The position numbers and the translations under genes are program-made. A stretch of DNA of 64,000 nucleotides from Seriola aureovittata (Eukaryota > Chordata > Actinopteri > Carangiformes > Carangidae). Below the pieces are notes generated by a model. It saw only the letters and a list, made by a program, of their open reading frames with translations, searched no databases and was not told where the DNA came from. Positions within the stretch are counted from its first letter, which is position 1. Every line of letters starts with the position of its first letter. The stretch is from positions 10,409,501 through 10,473,500 of the forward strand of contig NC_079368.1 of the NCBI RefSeq assembly GCF_021018895.1. Reading direction: 5' to 3'. This document shows, one piece after another, positions 1-12,610 of the stretch.

Positions 1-1014
1 CCCATGTCATAAAAGGTGTGTGTACCTTTTTAGGTTTGATGAAGTATGTAGAAAAGTAAAAGTCATGTGCCCTAGAGTTACAAGGTTGTTCTCTCCCAGC
101 ATGACATCTGCAGCCCTGAGGTGCACGGAAAACCACTGTATCAGTCAACATTCTTAGAATTGTTCTCCAAGTGCCCCTGGCGAACTCCTGTGATTTTGAC
201 CTGTACAAACATGCAGGCATAACGTCACTGTATTTGAGTATACCCATGAACATGCAGCTTTCCTGCAGTTTGAGTTTATTCGCTAACATTGACTGATGTA
301 GACAAACCTTAAATGCTGTGGTATGAAGTGTAGTCTGAGACTGCGCACATCCACACATCCAGCACCTCCCAGTCCATAATTTCCTGATCTTTCCTGCTTG
401 TCTTACAGCGAGGAGAACATTGTGTCCTTTTCCTGCCTCTCAGTGGACATTACCTGTTAGTTTTTGTTCCAGCATGCGACATGCACATAAAAGACCAGGC
501 TTTTACTTCAGGCAATAGAATTTTGTCACTTACTGTACATCAAGATGGAGAAGTGGGCATTGTAAGTCTCTTAGAGCAAGGCTGTGGCAACAGATAAGCT
601 GTGCGTTTTCTTGGCCCAGGATGAGGTCAACCTCTGAGAATTCAGAATCTCTTTCCTCAGCTTTGACAACAGTTAACAACATGAACAACCAAACACAGAC
701 AGACTAACAGTAGACAACTTTAGCAGTCAGCACTTGAGACTGATCATAATGAAGAACTTGCTGTTTTGACTTTCTTGAATGTTGAAAGTCAGACATTACA
801 TCAGTTTGGTAATAGTGGCAGCTGTCTGCTACAGAAGCTTTGTGCATGTTGTCTGTATGTGTACACAGTGCGTTTCAGATCCCATATAAACAAAAGTTCA
901 ATGTGACGAAATCTTTCTTGTATAATTTGTTAAAGAAGCAATATGAGCAAGACGTATTCCATGTGTTTTGGGTCCTTCATGAGTTTTTACACAGTTTTTG
1001 TTGTTTCTCTCTAG
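1..1014. other. Upstream/intronic DNA of gpat4, no coding exon found
   Basis: This segment precedes the first gpat4 exon that I can place. The family's first coding exon encodes a hydrophobic membrane anchor of about 55 residues; I looked for it here and did not find it. It is therefore probably to the left of the window and this stretch is intron. The sequence is AT-rich and unique-looking, with no clear repeat. The acceptor ending at 1014 has a pyrimidine-rich tract. Confidence 0.55.
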
Positions 1015-4000
1015 TGGGCCACACTCAGGATAGAGAGAGGAGCAAAAGAAAAGAATCACCTTCTGTACAAACCCTACTCAAATGGTAAGCTGTGATATCA
1101 GTTTGTTTTGATGCATGTGTGCATGCTCAGTAGGTATATTTGTTTCACAGGCGAGTAGTGCTGATATCCTGTCTCTCTAACTCGCTCCAGCAATTATTGC
1201 CAGAGAGCCAACCTCCTTGGAGCAGGAGATCAAGGAGATCCGGCGGAGCGGCAGCAACAGAGACTTGGACTCAGCCCCTGAGTTTGAGATGTCTGACATC
1301 TTCTATTTTGCTCGGCGAGGAGTGGAGAGCATCATGGACGATGAGGTGACCAAGCGGTTCTCTGCTGAGGAGTTGGAGTCCTGGAATCTGCTGACCCGCA
1401 GCAACTACAACTTCCACTACATCAGCCTGAGGCTGACCGTCCTATGGGGGCTGGGCCTGCTGATCCGCTACGGCTTCCTGCTGCCTCTCAGGTAAGAATT
1501 ATACCGCCAATATAGAGTTTTTTTGATGTTAGAAGAGTAACTCTTACCACAGTAACATTTTTGAAAAGACTGAACACACCGAGTCAGGGCTAGAAATGTC
1601 ATTTTAGTCCCTCCTTCACAAATAGCCACCAGTATAACATAATTCCAAAAATTTGACTATGACACTAACAAAAGTGCTAGTATAACAGGAATTCAAAGCT
1701 GCTCTCAGTTAAATATTGCTATTAAATACTGCGGCAAGAAACGTGTTTCCTCCAGTCAGCTCTGTTTTATGTTTTAAAATAATTCTACATTGGGATTTAA
1801 CTAACAGATTTCAAGATTTTCACCTGTTGGGTATCTGATACAAAACCTCCATGATATAACCCGAGGCTTCATATTTGACTGCTATTTGAGGAGTCGCAAC
1901 TTAAGCTTAAAATGTGCTGACTGTGCATAGTGGTTGACACAAAGCCAAACCAGCCACAGAACCAATACCTGTGTGTAGTCGCTGGCGCTGCAGGCATGCT
2001 TTAACCGAGAGGTTGGGTACACCCTGGACAGGTCTGTGGTTCATCACAGGGCCAACATATATAGCCTACACAGGCAACACATTCACATCTATGGAAAATT
2101 TTGTTTCCAACTCACCTAACAAGGATGTTGTTTGACTGTGGGAACAAACCTACACAGACACAGGGAAAGAAAATTAGCAAAAAGGCACAAGTCAGCAGGG
2201 ACGAGATCAAATCCTGGATCTTATGAGCCACAATGCAACCTCATCTCCAATCAAGGGCTTAACTTTTCTTTAAAAACCACATTTTTTTTATCTTGTTCTG
2301 TTGTAGATGTCTCAAAAATGTTGAGGCATCTTTTTGCACTAATGAGAGGAATGATGGAACAAAAGTTGCTTTTATTGGAAACTGATGTGGGGAAACTGTT
2401 GCATAACCAAAATATTTAGGAATGACAACTTATACAGTAGCTGTATTCATGATGTGTGCACATTGTGAAAAGTCATAAATGTGTGCACACTGCATGGAGT
2501 GTGGGACCACTCCACAACACAAAAGAAAGCTTAAATGTTTGCACATGCAGTGAGTAAAAGAGCGAGATCCTTGTCCAGGGTGAGCTTAGAGAGGCGCAAG
2601 GACAGTGACTCAGTACTAAGCCTGGCTGGCTCATTTCCAGTTGCCAGTGGGGAGACGAATCAGGCCACCACTGCACAGACAGGCATCATTCTAGTCCCCC
2701 ATCCAGCTAATAAATGATCTTCTCTTCAGTGCCTGTCCAGTTGAATTCTGGCCTGGCTCACAACTTGCAAGAAAACTTCATGTCTTCAACGTTTTTCCGA
2801 TCCTTGCCCATTTTGATTAGCACCTTCTCCAACCCTGGATGATTGATCCAGATTAAGTCGACCTGTTGGTCAGCTTAACCATTGCCTAATATGCCCTCCT
2901 GCAGGTCCTGCAGTCTATTATCAGTGGCGAGTAGAGGAGAGCATGATATTTTTAATTGATAACAAGAGCTCCTCCCTCTGGGATAACATTATTCATGACC
3001 ATATATGTTAACTGAGTGGTCAGTCTTCTCAGTGAAAGCTTGTAGTACAGAAAGGAACTTTTATGGCTAAGGATCATTTTCTTACATTTAAATGCCAGTT
3101 AAAAGATTAATTAGTTCAAAAGGTGTGCGTCCAAAACATGGAATCCCTCCTTTCTCTGTTTTGCTGTAAAACTCCCTGTTAAAAGATTATGTGTAACCTG
3201 CCTGTCTGCCTCTCCACCAGGGTAACTCTTGCCTTCACTGGTGTCGGCCTCCTCGTGTTCCTCACTTCTATTGTTGGGCTGCTGCCGAATGGAAGGTACA
3301 ACTGATGACAAGCTTGTCTATTTTAATTTAACAAAAATATCAGCTCAGACTGCTGGGTATAATCATCTTAGATTTGCTGTCTTGACACACAAAGTAAATG
3401 GTGTTGTTGTATGCTCCTTCTTGCAGGATGAAAAACTTTCTGAGTGAGAAAGTCCATTTGATGTGCTACAGAATATGTGTCAGAGCTCTGACAGCCATTA
3501 TAACCTATCATGACAGGTAAAGGACCTACAGTGTTTTTATCTATTTAACCAGGAAGTCTACTACTCAACTTTCTGGTGCAGAATTTACAGCCCCTGATGG
3601 ATAAGGACAAGATGGGTAAAGGGAAGGTGGAGGAAGACTGTGTGCAAATACATGAGACAGTCAAGTAATGTAATTAAGTCAGACGAACGACTCATGGTAA
3701 TCATGTCAACAGAAATAAAGGAACCAAAGTAATGATCCCTAAAACACCCATAGCATCCAGACCACACCAGATGGTTTGTTACATGGAGCCATCAGGCTTT
3801 GTTGGAAACTGTTTGGAAAAGGGCCGGTGCTTTCAAAAAATAATTGGCAGGTGATTGGATGAACCATCTGTCTATCATATGATGTAGTAGGAGAACGCTA
3901 AAGAGGAAACACAACACAACAACAAACTTGAGGAGCTTTGAAAGCTAATTAGCATGTTGGTAAATGATTCATGCTGTCCTCGTAATGAAAATGTACGCAA

Positions 4001-7000
4001 AAAAAAAAGCACTCTTATGAATACCAAAACAGTCGCTTCTCTGTAGCTGCCAGTAGTTCCTCCATCATAGGACGCTGATTGGTCCAAACTACTGTGTTTC
4101 TGCCACAAGCCAACAGTTTGGGGCCTGGCAATCCAACTGCCTTAGGTGGTTAAATGTCACCTGTGTATATACTGAAGGAGACATTTTAAATACACACATT
4201 AGACTTAGAACGAGCCATTTATTTTATATGCTCTTTGCACAGTTCTTACCCTGAATGCTGTATTTCTGACAAATTGCCATTGAATCTGTTGGTTACAGTT
4301 TATTGGCTCCTTATCACTTCCACTTTTTGTCACCAGTTTGATTAGTCTTCACCATAAAACTTAGCATGAAAAGTCCTGTACATGGATAAAGCTTTGCAAA
4401 ACTTACTCATAGGTCACTCACAAAAGTGTAGCAGTGCTGCTGTTGATTATCGGCATTCTGAGTTCGGTAGTGATGCTCACTTGTTTACTGTTGTGGAAGT
4501 AACGAGTAGACAGAGAAATAACATGCATAAAAGGACACAGTGTGTGAAATACAAATGGAGAGTTTGACATTATAAAGCATTATGTTTTGGCATGTTACGG
4601 TAAAACATTTTTTCCACAAAATAAGGTAACAAATGTTTCAAGATATGGCATGATGGGGCAAAGTAAGAACAATGAAAGTTTTGACTTCAAGTTATATAAA
4701 TTTGAATCCAGTGGGATATAATATAAAACGTCACTCAAATCTTCATGTGGTCTCATTATTCTTCATTCTCAAACACGATCTGCCACAGAACTTCTTGCCG
4801 TGACGTGAGAGAGGTCTGTGTGAGATTACATAATGATAGATGAGTTGCCTTTGGAGAACAAAAACCTGGGTGTGTTAGCAGTTGCTATGTGAGCACTCTG
4901 AGTGCAACTATGAAAAGAAGGGGACCCCTAGGCTAGACTGTCTACATTCATATTCATTGCAGCAGGCATTGTGAGCCTCAGTGCAGCACAAACCTCTAGT
5001 CAGCAATGCTTTCTTATACACAAATCCAAAGAACACTTTACCAGGCTACAGTGGTTTTTAAAACTTTAACACAATGCTTGAAACTACTGAATTCATATAG
5101 CTAAATAGAGAGTGGACTGTGCACTGGTATTTTCTATTTTGATTGAAGTGGATGTTGGTAGTGCAGGGTTTGGTTTATAAGTGAAGGGAACATTTTATTT
5201 TGATTTGTCAGAGTAAGAATTAAAGACAAACATGAAACAGGAGTCAGAGCCTTTATCAAGAGGATGGCGCATGCAACAGGATGTGGAGGAGGAAGTTAAT
5301 GTTTCATGTATTTGCCCATAAACTGAGGTACATTACAGCTGGTGTTGCTTTGGTTAACTGCAGTGCAGGCCTGCCTGAATTACTTTTATTGAATTTCCCT
5401 CCCCTTGTTTAATTAATTGAGAAAGAACACATTGATATAGATCAAGTAGTCATATGAGAAGGACCTTTATCATTTCTTATGTCTCTCATCAAGACTTAGC
5501 CTGTTGTAACATGTATTCCTCTCCAGTCTGGGGCTAAAAATACACAAGTGACATGGGAAGTCTTGCTCTCTCTATTTAAAATTGTAACTCTATCTTAGGA
5601 ATGTGGACTAAGTACATTCAGGTCCTGCGTGCTCTGGGGGTCAAACCTTTTAACAGAGAAACCATGGGTTGCTTTGTTTTTCACCAGAAGCCTGGGAGAG
5701 GCAGTGGACCATAAAGAATTATAGTTTTGACTTCTGATTGCATTTCTTTCTTCTTTGTGCCCTAAAAATGCATTTTGATACTTGACACCACTCTCAAGTC
5801 ATTTCAGTTCTTGATGATAAATCTTCCAGGAAGTGCCTTCATGATAGATTAACAGTCTCCCTCTCTCCACTTTTCCAGTGAGAATAAACCCAAGAATGGA
5901 GGCATCTGTGTCGCCAACCACACCTCACCCATAGATGTTATCATCCTGGCCAGTGATGGCTGCTATGCTATGGTAACTTTACTACTGCCTAGTCGGAAAC
6001 TACAGAAAACACTTACACTGGTCACTTTTTCCTTGGCAACTGCTTCTCTGTTGAAATGACATTTGTCCCAGAAATAGACGAGTTGCTTTAAGCATGTGTT
6101 TGTGTTTGTGTTGTGTCAGGTTGGCCAAATTCACGGTGGCTTGATGGGGGTCATTCAGAGATCCATGGTCAAGGCATGTCCACACATTTGGTTTGAACGC
6201 TCAGAAGTCAAAGACAGACATCTAGTGGCCAAAAGGTAATATTACAACCTTTACTTTTATTTAGTTTATTGTTTTCACACACTTCATTACAGTTTGTTTT
6301 TTTTTTGTTTTTTTTACCTCAACCTATAATACAGTTTCTTGTCATTCAGTTAGAGCTGTTGAATCGTGACGTTTTTGTATTGAATTTGAGTGTTAGTCTG
6401 TTGAAATTTTCATTTGTGTAACTTGTGTAACAAAAAAATTTTAGTTTTGTTGTTTTAGATTTTAATTCTGTGTATCGAATCTCAAAATGAGATTTTTAGT
6501 AATAACCTACATACTTCTTGTATTACAGATTGAGTGACCATGTAGAAGATAAATCCAAACTGCCTATTCTCATTTTCCCAGAAGGTGAGCTGGTTCAGTG
6601 ATCTAGTATAGATAGAACAACTTTGTAATCACATGATAGCCATCTGGTTTCCTTAAAAGGCTCAAAATATTTTCTTATAACTCCTCTAAATCCCCAGGTA
6701 CCTGCATTAACAACACATCAGTTATGATGTTTAAGAAGGGCAGTTTTGAGATTGGTGCCACAGTCTACCCTGTGGCCATTAAGGTGAGAGTGATTCCTTT
6801 TTTTTTTCTTTTTTTTTCTTTTGAGATGTTATTTTTACCTGTTACATGTTTTAACCACCATTTTTTTAAACTTTTTTTTTTTTTTAAACTTTTTTCACAA
6901 TAATATGAATATTGATTAATCATTCTGGTGTGTTTGATCCTCGTAGTATGATCCTCGCTTTGGAGACGCATTCTGGAATAGCAGCAAGTTTGGCATGGTC

Positions 7001-8834
7001 AACTACCTGTTACGTATGATGAGCAGCTGGGCCATCGTCTGCAGTGTGTGGTACCTCCCTCCCATGTCTAGAGAGGTGAGACTCCATGGTTAACTTGAGA
7101 CTTCACAACAGATTTTTGTGAAGGAGCAGTTTTGCTGTGTTTGTCATTTGGCACACAACCTACAATAAATAAGTTTGCTGTGACAATAGGCGCAGCGTGT
7201 ATACATACAAGCTCTTACACAATAATTTCAAAACTTATCAGGATCAATTTTTCTTCTCTACTCCAGAGCTTCTCTTTGTGGCTCCTTTTTTCTGTAAATT
7301 CATGAAGATCCACACCACTGAGAGAAACCACAATTGTTTGGTTGACTGTTAAATCAACAGCAAATGACAAAGCTCCACATTTGAATAAAGCGTTTAGAAA
7401 TGAGAATAGCTATGCTATAAATTATTTTTTTATGACCACTTGTTTGCCCGTGTTTCCATGCATGTCAATCTTCACCAACAGGAGGGAGAGGATGCTGTGC
7501 AGTTTGCCAATCGTGTAAAGGCAGCTATAGCCAGGCAAGGGGGACTAGTCGATCTCTTGTGGTAAGATAACACCCACTCAACTCAATGGTTTCTACCACT
7601 CTCACATGCAAACCCTTTGACTGAACCCTATGACCCTTTGACATGTCATCACAGGTGTAGTCAGTAATATGAATAACAACTGTATTCAGTGTAAGTGATC
7701 CAGTCAAATGGTGCTGGTGTCATGTATGCCCACTTTCTGCAGTGGTTTAATAGAACTGAGCCATCGTTAATGTTATTGGTTCTGCCTGTGCTTTTTCCTC
7801 TAAGATAAGTTAAAATGGCTGGCATGAAAAAGGTCAAATACCTCTCTGTTACTGTTCTTATGGACTCAGGTCTGACACTGCAGTCCCATATACACCTTTG
7901 CTAAATGACTGAAATATACCAGATCTTGTTTATTAAATAAACGTTTTGACTTTATTACAATGGTCACGGCAGTTAAACTAAGTTTCAATAAGACAGTGAG
8001 CAAAGTGGTGCAACTTAATATCATTGTTTTCCTGTATTTTGGCATCTGTATGAGAAATTAATGCTACAACCACAATTTTGTTCTCTGAGCTTGTGAAGCA
8101 GAATATATGCATATAGCACCTACTCTCTATATGATATTAATAACAAATTATAATATAGAAACTTGATTATATATAATCAATAATGTTTTGTCCTCATCAA
8201 AAATATATGTGGTCAATAAAAATATTATGACCAGCTTACAGATTAATAAATCAGTTTTGCATTTGATTGTTCCTAGGTGCCACTATTTTGCTTGTTGGCC
8301 TACTGGCTACGAGATCTGTCAATATATATGTAACATGATCAGGTACACCTGTGCTTTTTCTGCAGTAACAGGTCAAAAATAAGACAAAGAGACCCGGCTG
8401 GTTCAGTGAAACTCCACCGACAGCAGCGTCATAAGAACCTTTGAGATGAATTTAACACTTCTTTGGCAGAAAGTGAACTACAATTTAGGAAAAAAAAGAT
8501 AAAGTAATAAACACTGCAGAGTTAGTGGTTAGTAGAGTTGGATTGTTTTATTTGTGATTCTGGTCAGGTCAGTGTATATACTGCATATCATGTCTGATGC
8601 AGTGTCAGAAACACTGATACAGCATACTTGATCTACACTTCATGCCTTTGTTAAAAACATGGGTGAGCTACATAATTGTCCACGACCTTAATAATTGTCG
8701 TCACTGATTTTACACTCTTTTGTAGGGATGGAGGATTGAAGCGAGGAAAGGTAAAAGATACCTTTAAGGAAGAGCAGCAAAAGCTGTACAGTAAAATGCT
8801 GGTGGGCACCCAAGAAGACCGCAGTCGCTCCTGA
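1015..8834 (+). CDS. gpat4: Glycerol-3-phosphate acyltransferase 4 (AGPAT6), 5'-partial, 11 exons
   Basis: Exons: 1015-1084, 1191-1491, 3221-3295, 3427-3516, 5879-5972, 6120-6235, 6529-6584, 6698-6783, 6947-7075, 7482-7561, 8726-8834 (TGA). They join in phase to 401 residues, which equals the known mammalian protein minus its N-terminal anchor exon. The enzyme acylates glycerol-3-phosphate to lysophosphatidate in the ER membrane, the first step of triacylglycerol synthesis. Visible hallmarks are the PlsC block I NHTSPID (exon at 5879) and the block III FPEGT spanning 6529-6783. The hydrophobic stretch in exons 1191-3295 fits a membrane segment. GPAT4 is preferred over GPAT3 because of the EIKEIRRSGS motif, DDEVTKRFSAEELESWNLL, and a C-terminus ending in DRSRS. 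No frameshift or missing catalytic residue was seen. Confidence 0.95.
2003..2240. repeat. Degenerate copy of a common teleost interspersed repeat
   Basis: Lies in gpat4 intron 1191-exon/3221-exon. It carries the tell-tale phrases 'gggtacaccctggacaggt', 'catcacagggccaac' and 'gactgtgggaacaaacc', in the order found in a repeat that I recognise as very abundant in ray-finned fish genomes. Many point changes and gaps indicate an old insertion. The exact family could not be assigned by eye. Confidence 0.6.
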
Positions 8835-10140
8835 AGGACCTCTGCGGAGGCGGACTGGCTCAGAGATCCACTTGCGCACCTCTGACTAAATAGGCAGTCA
8901 GCAGGGCTCACTCTCTGTTGGCACTCCTGGACTGGAAAATTCCCTCTCGGGTGTCAACAGTACTCCATTTGGCTTCCTCGGTCACTGCCTCAGCCTGGCA
9001 TGTTCAGTTTGCATCACTGTTACGGGTCTCTCTGAGTCTGCTGCCTTCTGTTGGAATAGCTCGACTTGAAGCCCTGTTTGCATTAGAAATGAAAATAAGG
9101 TGTGCACAGAAAAAGACTATTGTCTTCCTTGGTGGCAGTCTTTTGAGAGAAAACTTGTATTATTATCTATCATTGAGTTCCTGTCTTTGTTTGATAGTTT
9201 CAACTTTTTGATTTTTATTTTACTGTCATGTTTGTATTGCACTGTGTTAACATTACAGAGCTGATATACCTGGGATGTAGAGGAGAGTTATTGTAGATAA
9301 AAACTAGTTTGTTCTAAAGCTAAAACCTGTGGTTGAGTTGGGGTTTTGCATGACTGGCTTCTGCCCATGATTTGGGGCACTATGCCAGATTTTGTTACAT
9401 TTCAAATATTTTTATGGGCTTTTTCCAAGAGAAAAAAAACTTGTATTTTAAGCTTTGTGTTTTACATTAAGACTTCTACCAACATGTGGTCACTATAGGA
9501 CTTGCGTTGCAGGTGAGCTCTTGATATGTTGTCTGTTTCTGTGTTTTATTCCACGGAATGTGTAAATCTTCACATTATGAAGTGGAAATTGTGCACACAG
9601 TTACGCTGATGAAGGTTTATGGACTGAGGCAGATATTCATGTTCAGCTAATGGAGTAAAAGGGTTTTTAGTCCATTCATTAAGAATTTATTTTGGATGCT
9701 TTTAGCATTGTCCCTTTAAGGCCCATGGCACACTAACAGTGATGTAGGATGATGAACATCACAATTGGTTTTCTCACTAAAACAGTTATAATTGCAATTA
9801 GTTGATACATGCTCATCCTATTACACTCCCTAACAGCCATCATGTTTCCATCGGCTTCCTGCTTGTGCAGTAACCATATCGCCTAATTTATTTGAGGTGA
9901 ACTCTAAAAGCTCTGTCTTTATTTCCCCCTCATCAGTGATCTTTTTCCTACTTGGCAGCCTCTTCGAGGACGTTTCAAGGAGAGTCAGAGTGGCTCCCGG
10001 TTAGGCTGAGGAACATGGTGGACAGCCTCTTGGGTTTCTCACTGAGGCTTTCCTCCCTCTAGTTTGCTGTTATCAGGGATAGTCATTTAGATCATGTCAA
10101 AACTGTTCATCAAAATAAATGTTCAAGAATGTGACTCTAC
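8835..10140 (+). other. gpat4: Probable gpat4 3' UTR with poly(A) signal at 10114
   Basis: Begins after the gpat4 stop codon. No earlier AATAAA was noticed downstream of the stop; the first clear one is at 10114-10119, in a GT-rich neighbourhood, giving a 3' UTR of about 1.3 kb. The extent is inferred from that hexamer alone. Confidence 0.5.
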
Positions 10141-10445
10141 AGTTGACTTGAGGGTTTCTTTTTCTGTGTGCATTTCTCACACTGTCAGTCACCTTTGTTT
10201 TCCCGTGCTGCAGGTGCAAAGTTTCTAAGCATGTTCTTACAGGACATGACATGATTACACCCCATGACATGGTTGTCAGGTGAATGTGGGGATTTGAGTA
10301 TAATATTGTAGATACACTTTAGAGTAACTTTACAGTAGTTGAAGGAATTTTCTACCGATAAAGATAAAAAACATTTTTTAAGAACCGTTACAGTAAGTAC
10401 AGCTATAACAAACATAATACTTCTTTAATAATGTAGTATTTAGAG

Positions 10446-10694
10446 CAGTGGTTCTCCATCTTTTTCACATCAAGGACCCCTAAGCTGACACAAATTATGC
10501 CACGGACCCTCATCTGATAAGATTTTTGCTTTCAGATGTTTTATTACAGAAAGAGTTTTGAAACTCATGGCCAAAATAGTCATGCATCCTGTCAATGTGG
10601 ATGGAATTATAGTGCAAATAAATGATTCGCCTTTTTCTTGGGAATGCCCCTCAAGGACCCTGGGGATCCCCAGACACTAATTTGACAACCACTG
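10446..10694. mobile_element. Non-autonomous hAT-type MITE with 8-bp target duplication
   Basis: The element starts CAGTGGTTCTCC and ends with the imperfect inverse GACAACCACTG, so it has short terminal inverted repeats. It is flanked by the identical 8-mer ATTTAGAG at 10438-10445 and 10695-10702; 8-bp target duplications are the hallmark of the hAT superfamily. Internal phrases such as 'catcaaggacccct' and 'ctggggatcccc' match a family I recognise from many fish genomes. At about 250 bp with no reading frame it cannot encode a transposase. Confidence 0.8.
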
Positions 10695-10702
10695 ATTTAG
10701 AG

Positions 10703-12099
10703 TTTTTAGAGCCTCCATTTTCGCCTATCTCATTTAAGAGATTTGGTTATTTATTTTACTGCCAACTGTTTTAAAATCAAATCAATCCTCATTTGATATT
10801 TCTGTAATGTAATGTTTTTGCTCCCAACAGTCCTGCCTTGATTAGCTGTAGCTTTTCTCTGCTATTCTTGGCAGGCAAGTCAGGACTCTGGTAACATTTC
10901 CTGTCTGATTTATTTTCCAGTGGGCACCAAGCTACAATATTCAATCTGGCATGAAGGTTGATAGCTTTACTTTGAACACTGTATTTTGCATTTATTCCCT
11001 TAGCTGACTGTTAGAATGGAGTCTTTAAATAAGATCTATTTCCATGAATGTATATTACTGATTCTTTTGCAGCTGCCTCATCCATACCCAGGGCCTGTCC
11101 TCCTGGCTGGATTAAACTGCCTCAGTCTCCTTTCAGAGAGGTTTCCCTTTTAACTGTCTTTGTTTCCGAACCAGTGATGGACATGGCAGTATTCTTTTGC
11201 GTTACTTTCAAATGGATCTGTTGAAGTTGGTGAATAAAGCACACAGTGCTCAGAGGAGGAGTAAGAGGAAGCGGGGAGAGGAGCTCAAAAGGTTGGCTGT
11301 GTAAACCTCGCCATGGTTGAACAGCTCACTAACAGCACTATGGAGAGCCAGAGTTAGGCCCCCAGCAGTCTTTGTTTTACCCTGGGCTGGAGCTCAGACA
11401 GTGAGATGGCACCGATCCATCTACTCAAAATGAGAGCTTTACAGCTCCGGCTCTGGGTAAAGAACAAGCTACTGTGGCTGTGTTGTAAAATATTGTGGTT
11501 ACTCTGCTTTTGCAATGACTAGAAGCTGTAGGAGGCAGGCTGTTCCCATAGGTCATTTGTTGTTGTTGTAATTTGTTACAATGTAAGTAAAGGTAACAGC
11601 AATGATTACTGGTGAGCACACACCTAAGGCAAAGTCATAGATAAAGATAAGACCCCACCTGTAATATAATGTTTCAGTGCTGAACAGCTGTAAAACAGGA
11701 TAGGGACAAGAACGGTTCAATGAGTGAAAGCAAGCTGCCTTAAGTGGGAGCATATTTCATTAAAAGAAAAGAGTTTTACAAAAAGAAAATGACTAACTTC
11801 CTGTTGAGACAGCACACAATGAGCCTGTGGTATGTTGAGTGGTGAGTTGAGAGCTGTCAGGTATTTCCTCAGGTAGTCAAGTTATTATGTACAATGGCAT
11901 TTTATGTCATCTCATGTTATTACGGTAGGCTAATAGTATAGTGCTCAATGCATTAAGAAAAGTGGCTAATTAGTAATAGAAGCCACATACTCAAGACTAT
12001 GTGACTCTCTAACATTATAGGATCTCCCTCGGAGCACTTTGAATTTTGACGAGTTTGATGGCCACGTTTGCTCAGCGGTGATAAACTTGACAGAACATA
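10703..12099. other. Intergenic DNA between gpat4 and the inpp5a-like gene
   Basis: No exon, RNA gene or clear repeat was recognised. The part 11060-11450 is less AT-rich than its surroundings and could hold regulatory DNA, but nothing specific supports that. Confidence 0.4.
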
Positions 12100-12610
12100 A
12101 GGAAGACAGTAATTGACTGCTCACAGCCAATGGGCGGAGCAGCGCAGGGCAACACACAACACAACACAACACCGCCTGTATGTAAGTGCCTGGTCCGGTT
12201 ATCAGAGCGGTTTGTCAAAGCAGCAGCAGATGCACCGTCCAGCCGGGTTTAAGTCTGCTAAGAAGCCACTAGTCCAATTAACCGAGGGGAGGCGGAAATC
12301 CGCGCACGCAGGCTGTAAAAACAACTTATCTGCTCCTCCTCGGCTCGACGATGGATATGAGCTCCGCTCCGGTGTATGATGACAACCTGATACTACGACA
12401 GCCCGCCATCAGCAGACAAGTTGGAGCAGGAGCGACACGGTGTCATCAGTGAGATGCTGGTGTAATTTTGAGCGGTTGTAGACGCGATTCGGGCTCTCAC
12501 AGTAAAGCCTCTGTAAGCTCCTGGAGAGAAGCTGTCTCAGGCCCTGGGCACGCGTCATTTGGCGACGCTGCGGAGTTTCCTCGGACTGTTTGTGAACGCG
12601 GATCGTGAAC
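12100..12610 (+). promoter_or_regulatory. CpG-rich promoter and 5' UTR of the inpp5a-like gene
   Basis: The base composition shifts abruptly from AT-rich to CpG-rich here. A CCAAT box (12127-12131) abuts a GC box GGGCGG (12132-12137), and no TATA box is evident: a typical housekeeping-type promoter about 475 bp before the start codon. The transcription start is likely a few tens of bases downstream of the pair, near 12160-12250. An (ACACA)-type run at 12150-12171 follows. Confidence 0.6.
12351..12452 (+). other. Candidate upstream ORF (33 codons) in the inpp5a-like 5' UTR
   Basis: ATG at 12351 opens a frame beginning M-D-M-S-S-A-P-V-Y-D that stops at TGA 12450-12452, 158 bp before the main start codon. 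The context CGACG-ATG-G has G at +4 and C at -3. If it is in the mature leader it would be expected to reduce translation of the main frame. There is no evidence beyond position. Confidence 0.3.

Noticed and set aside
12113..12379. 88-codon frame spanning the inpp5a-like promoter
   Set aside because: It begins upstream of the CCAAT/GC boxes, so it is unlikely to be transcribed whole, and it has no protein-like features.
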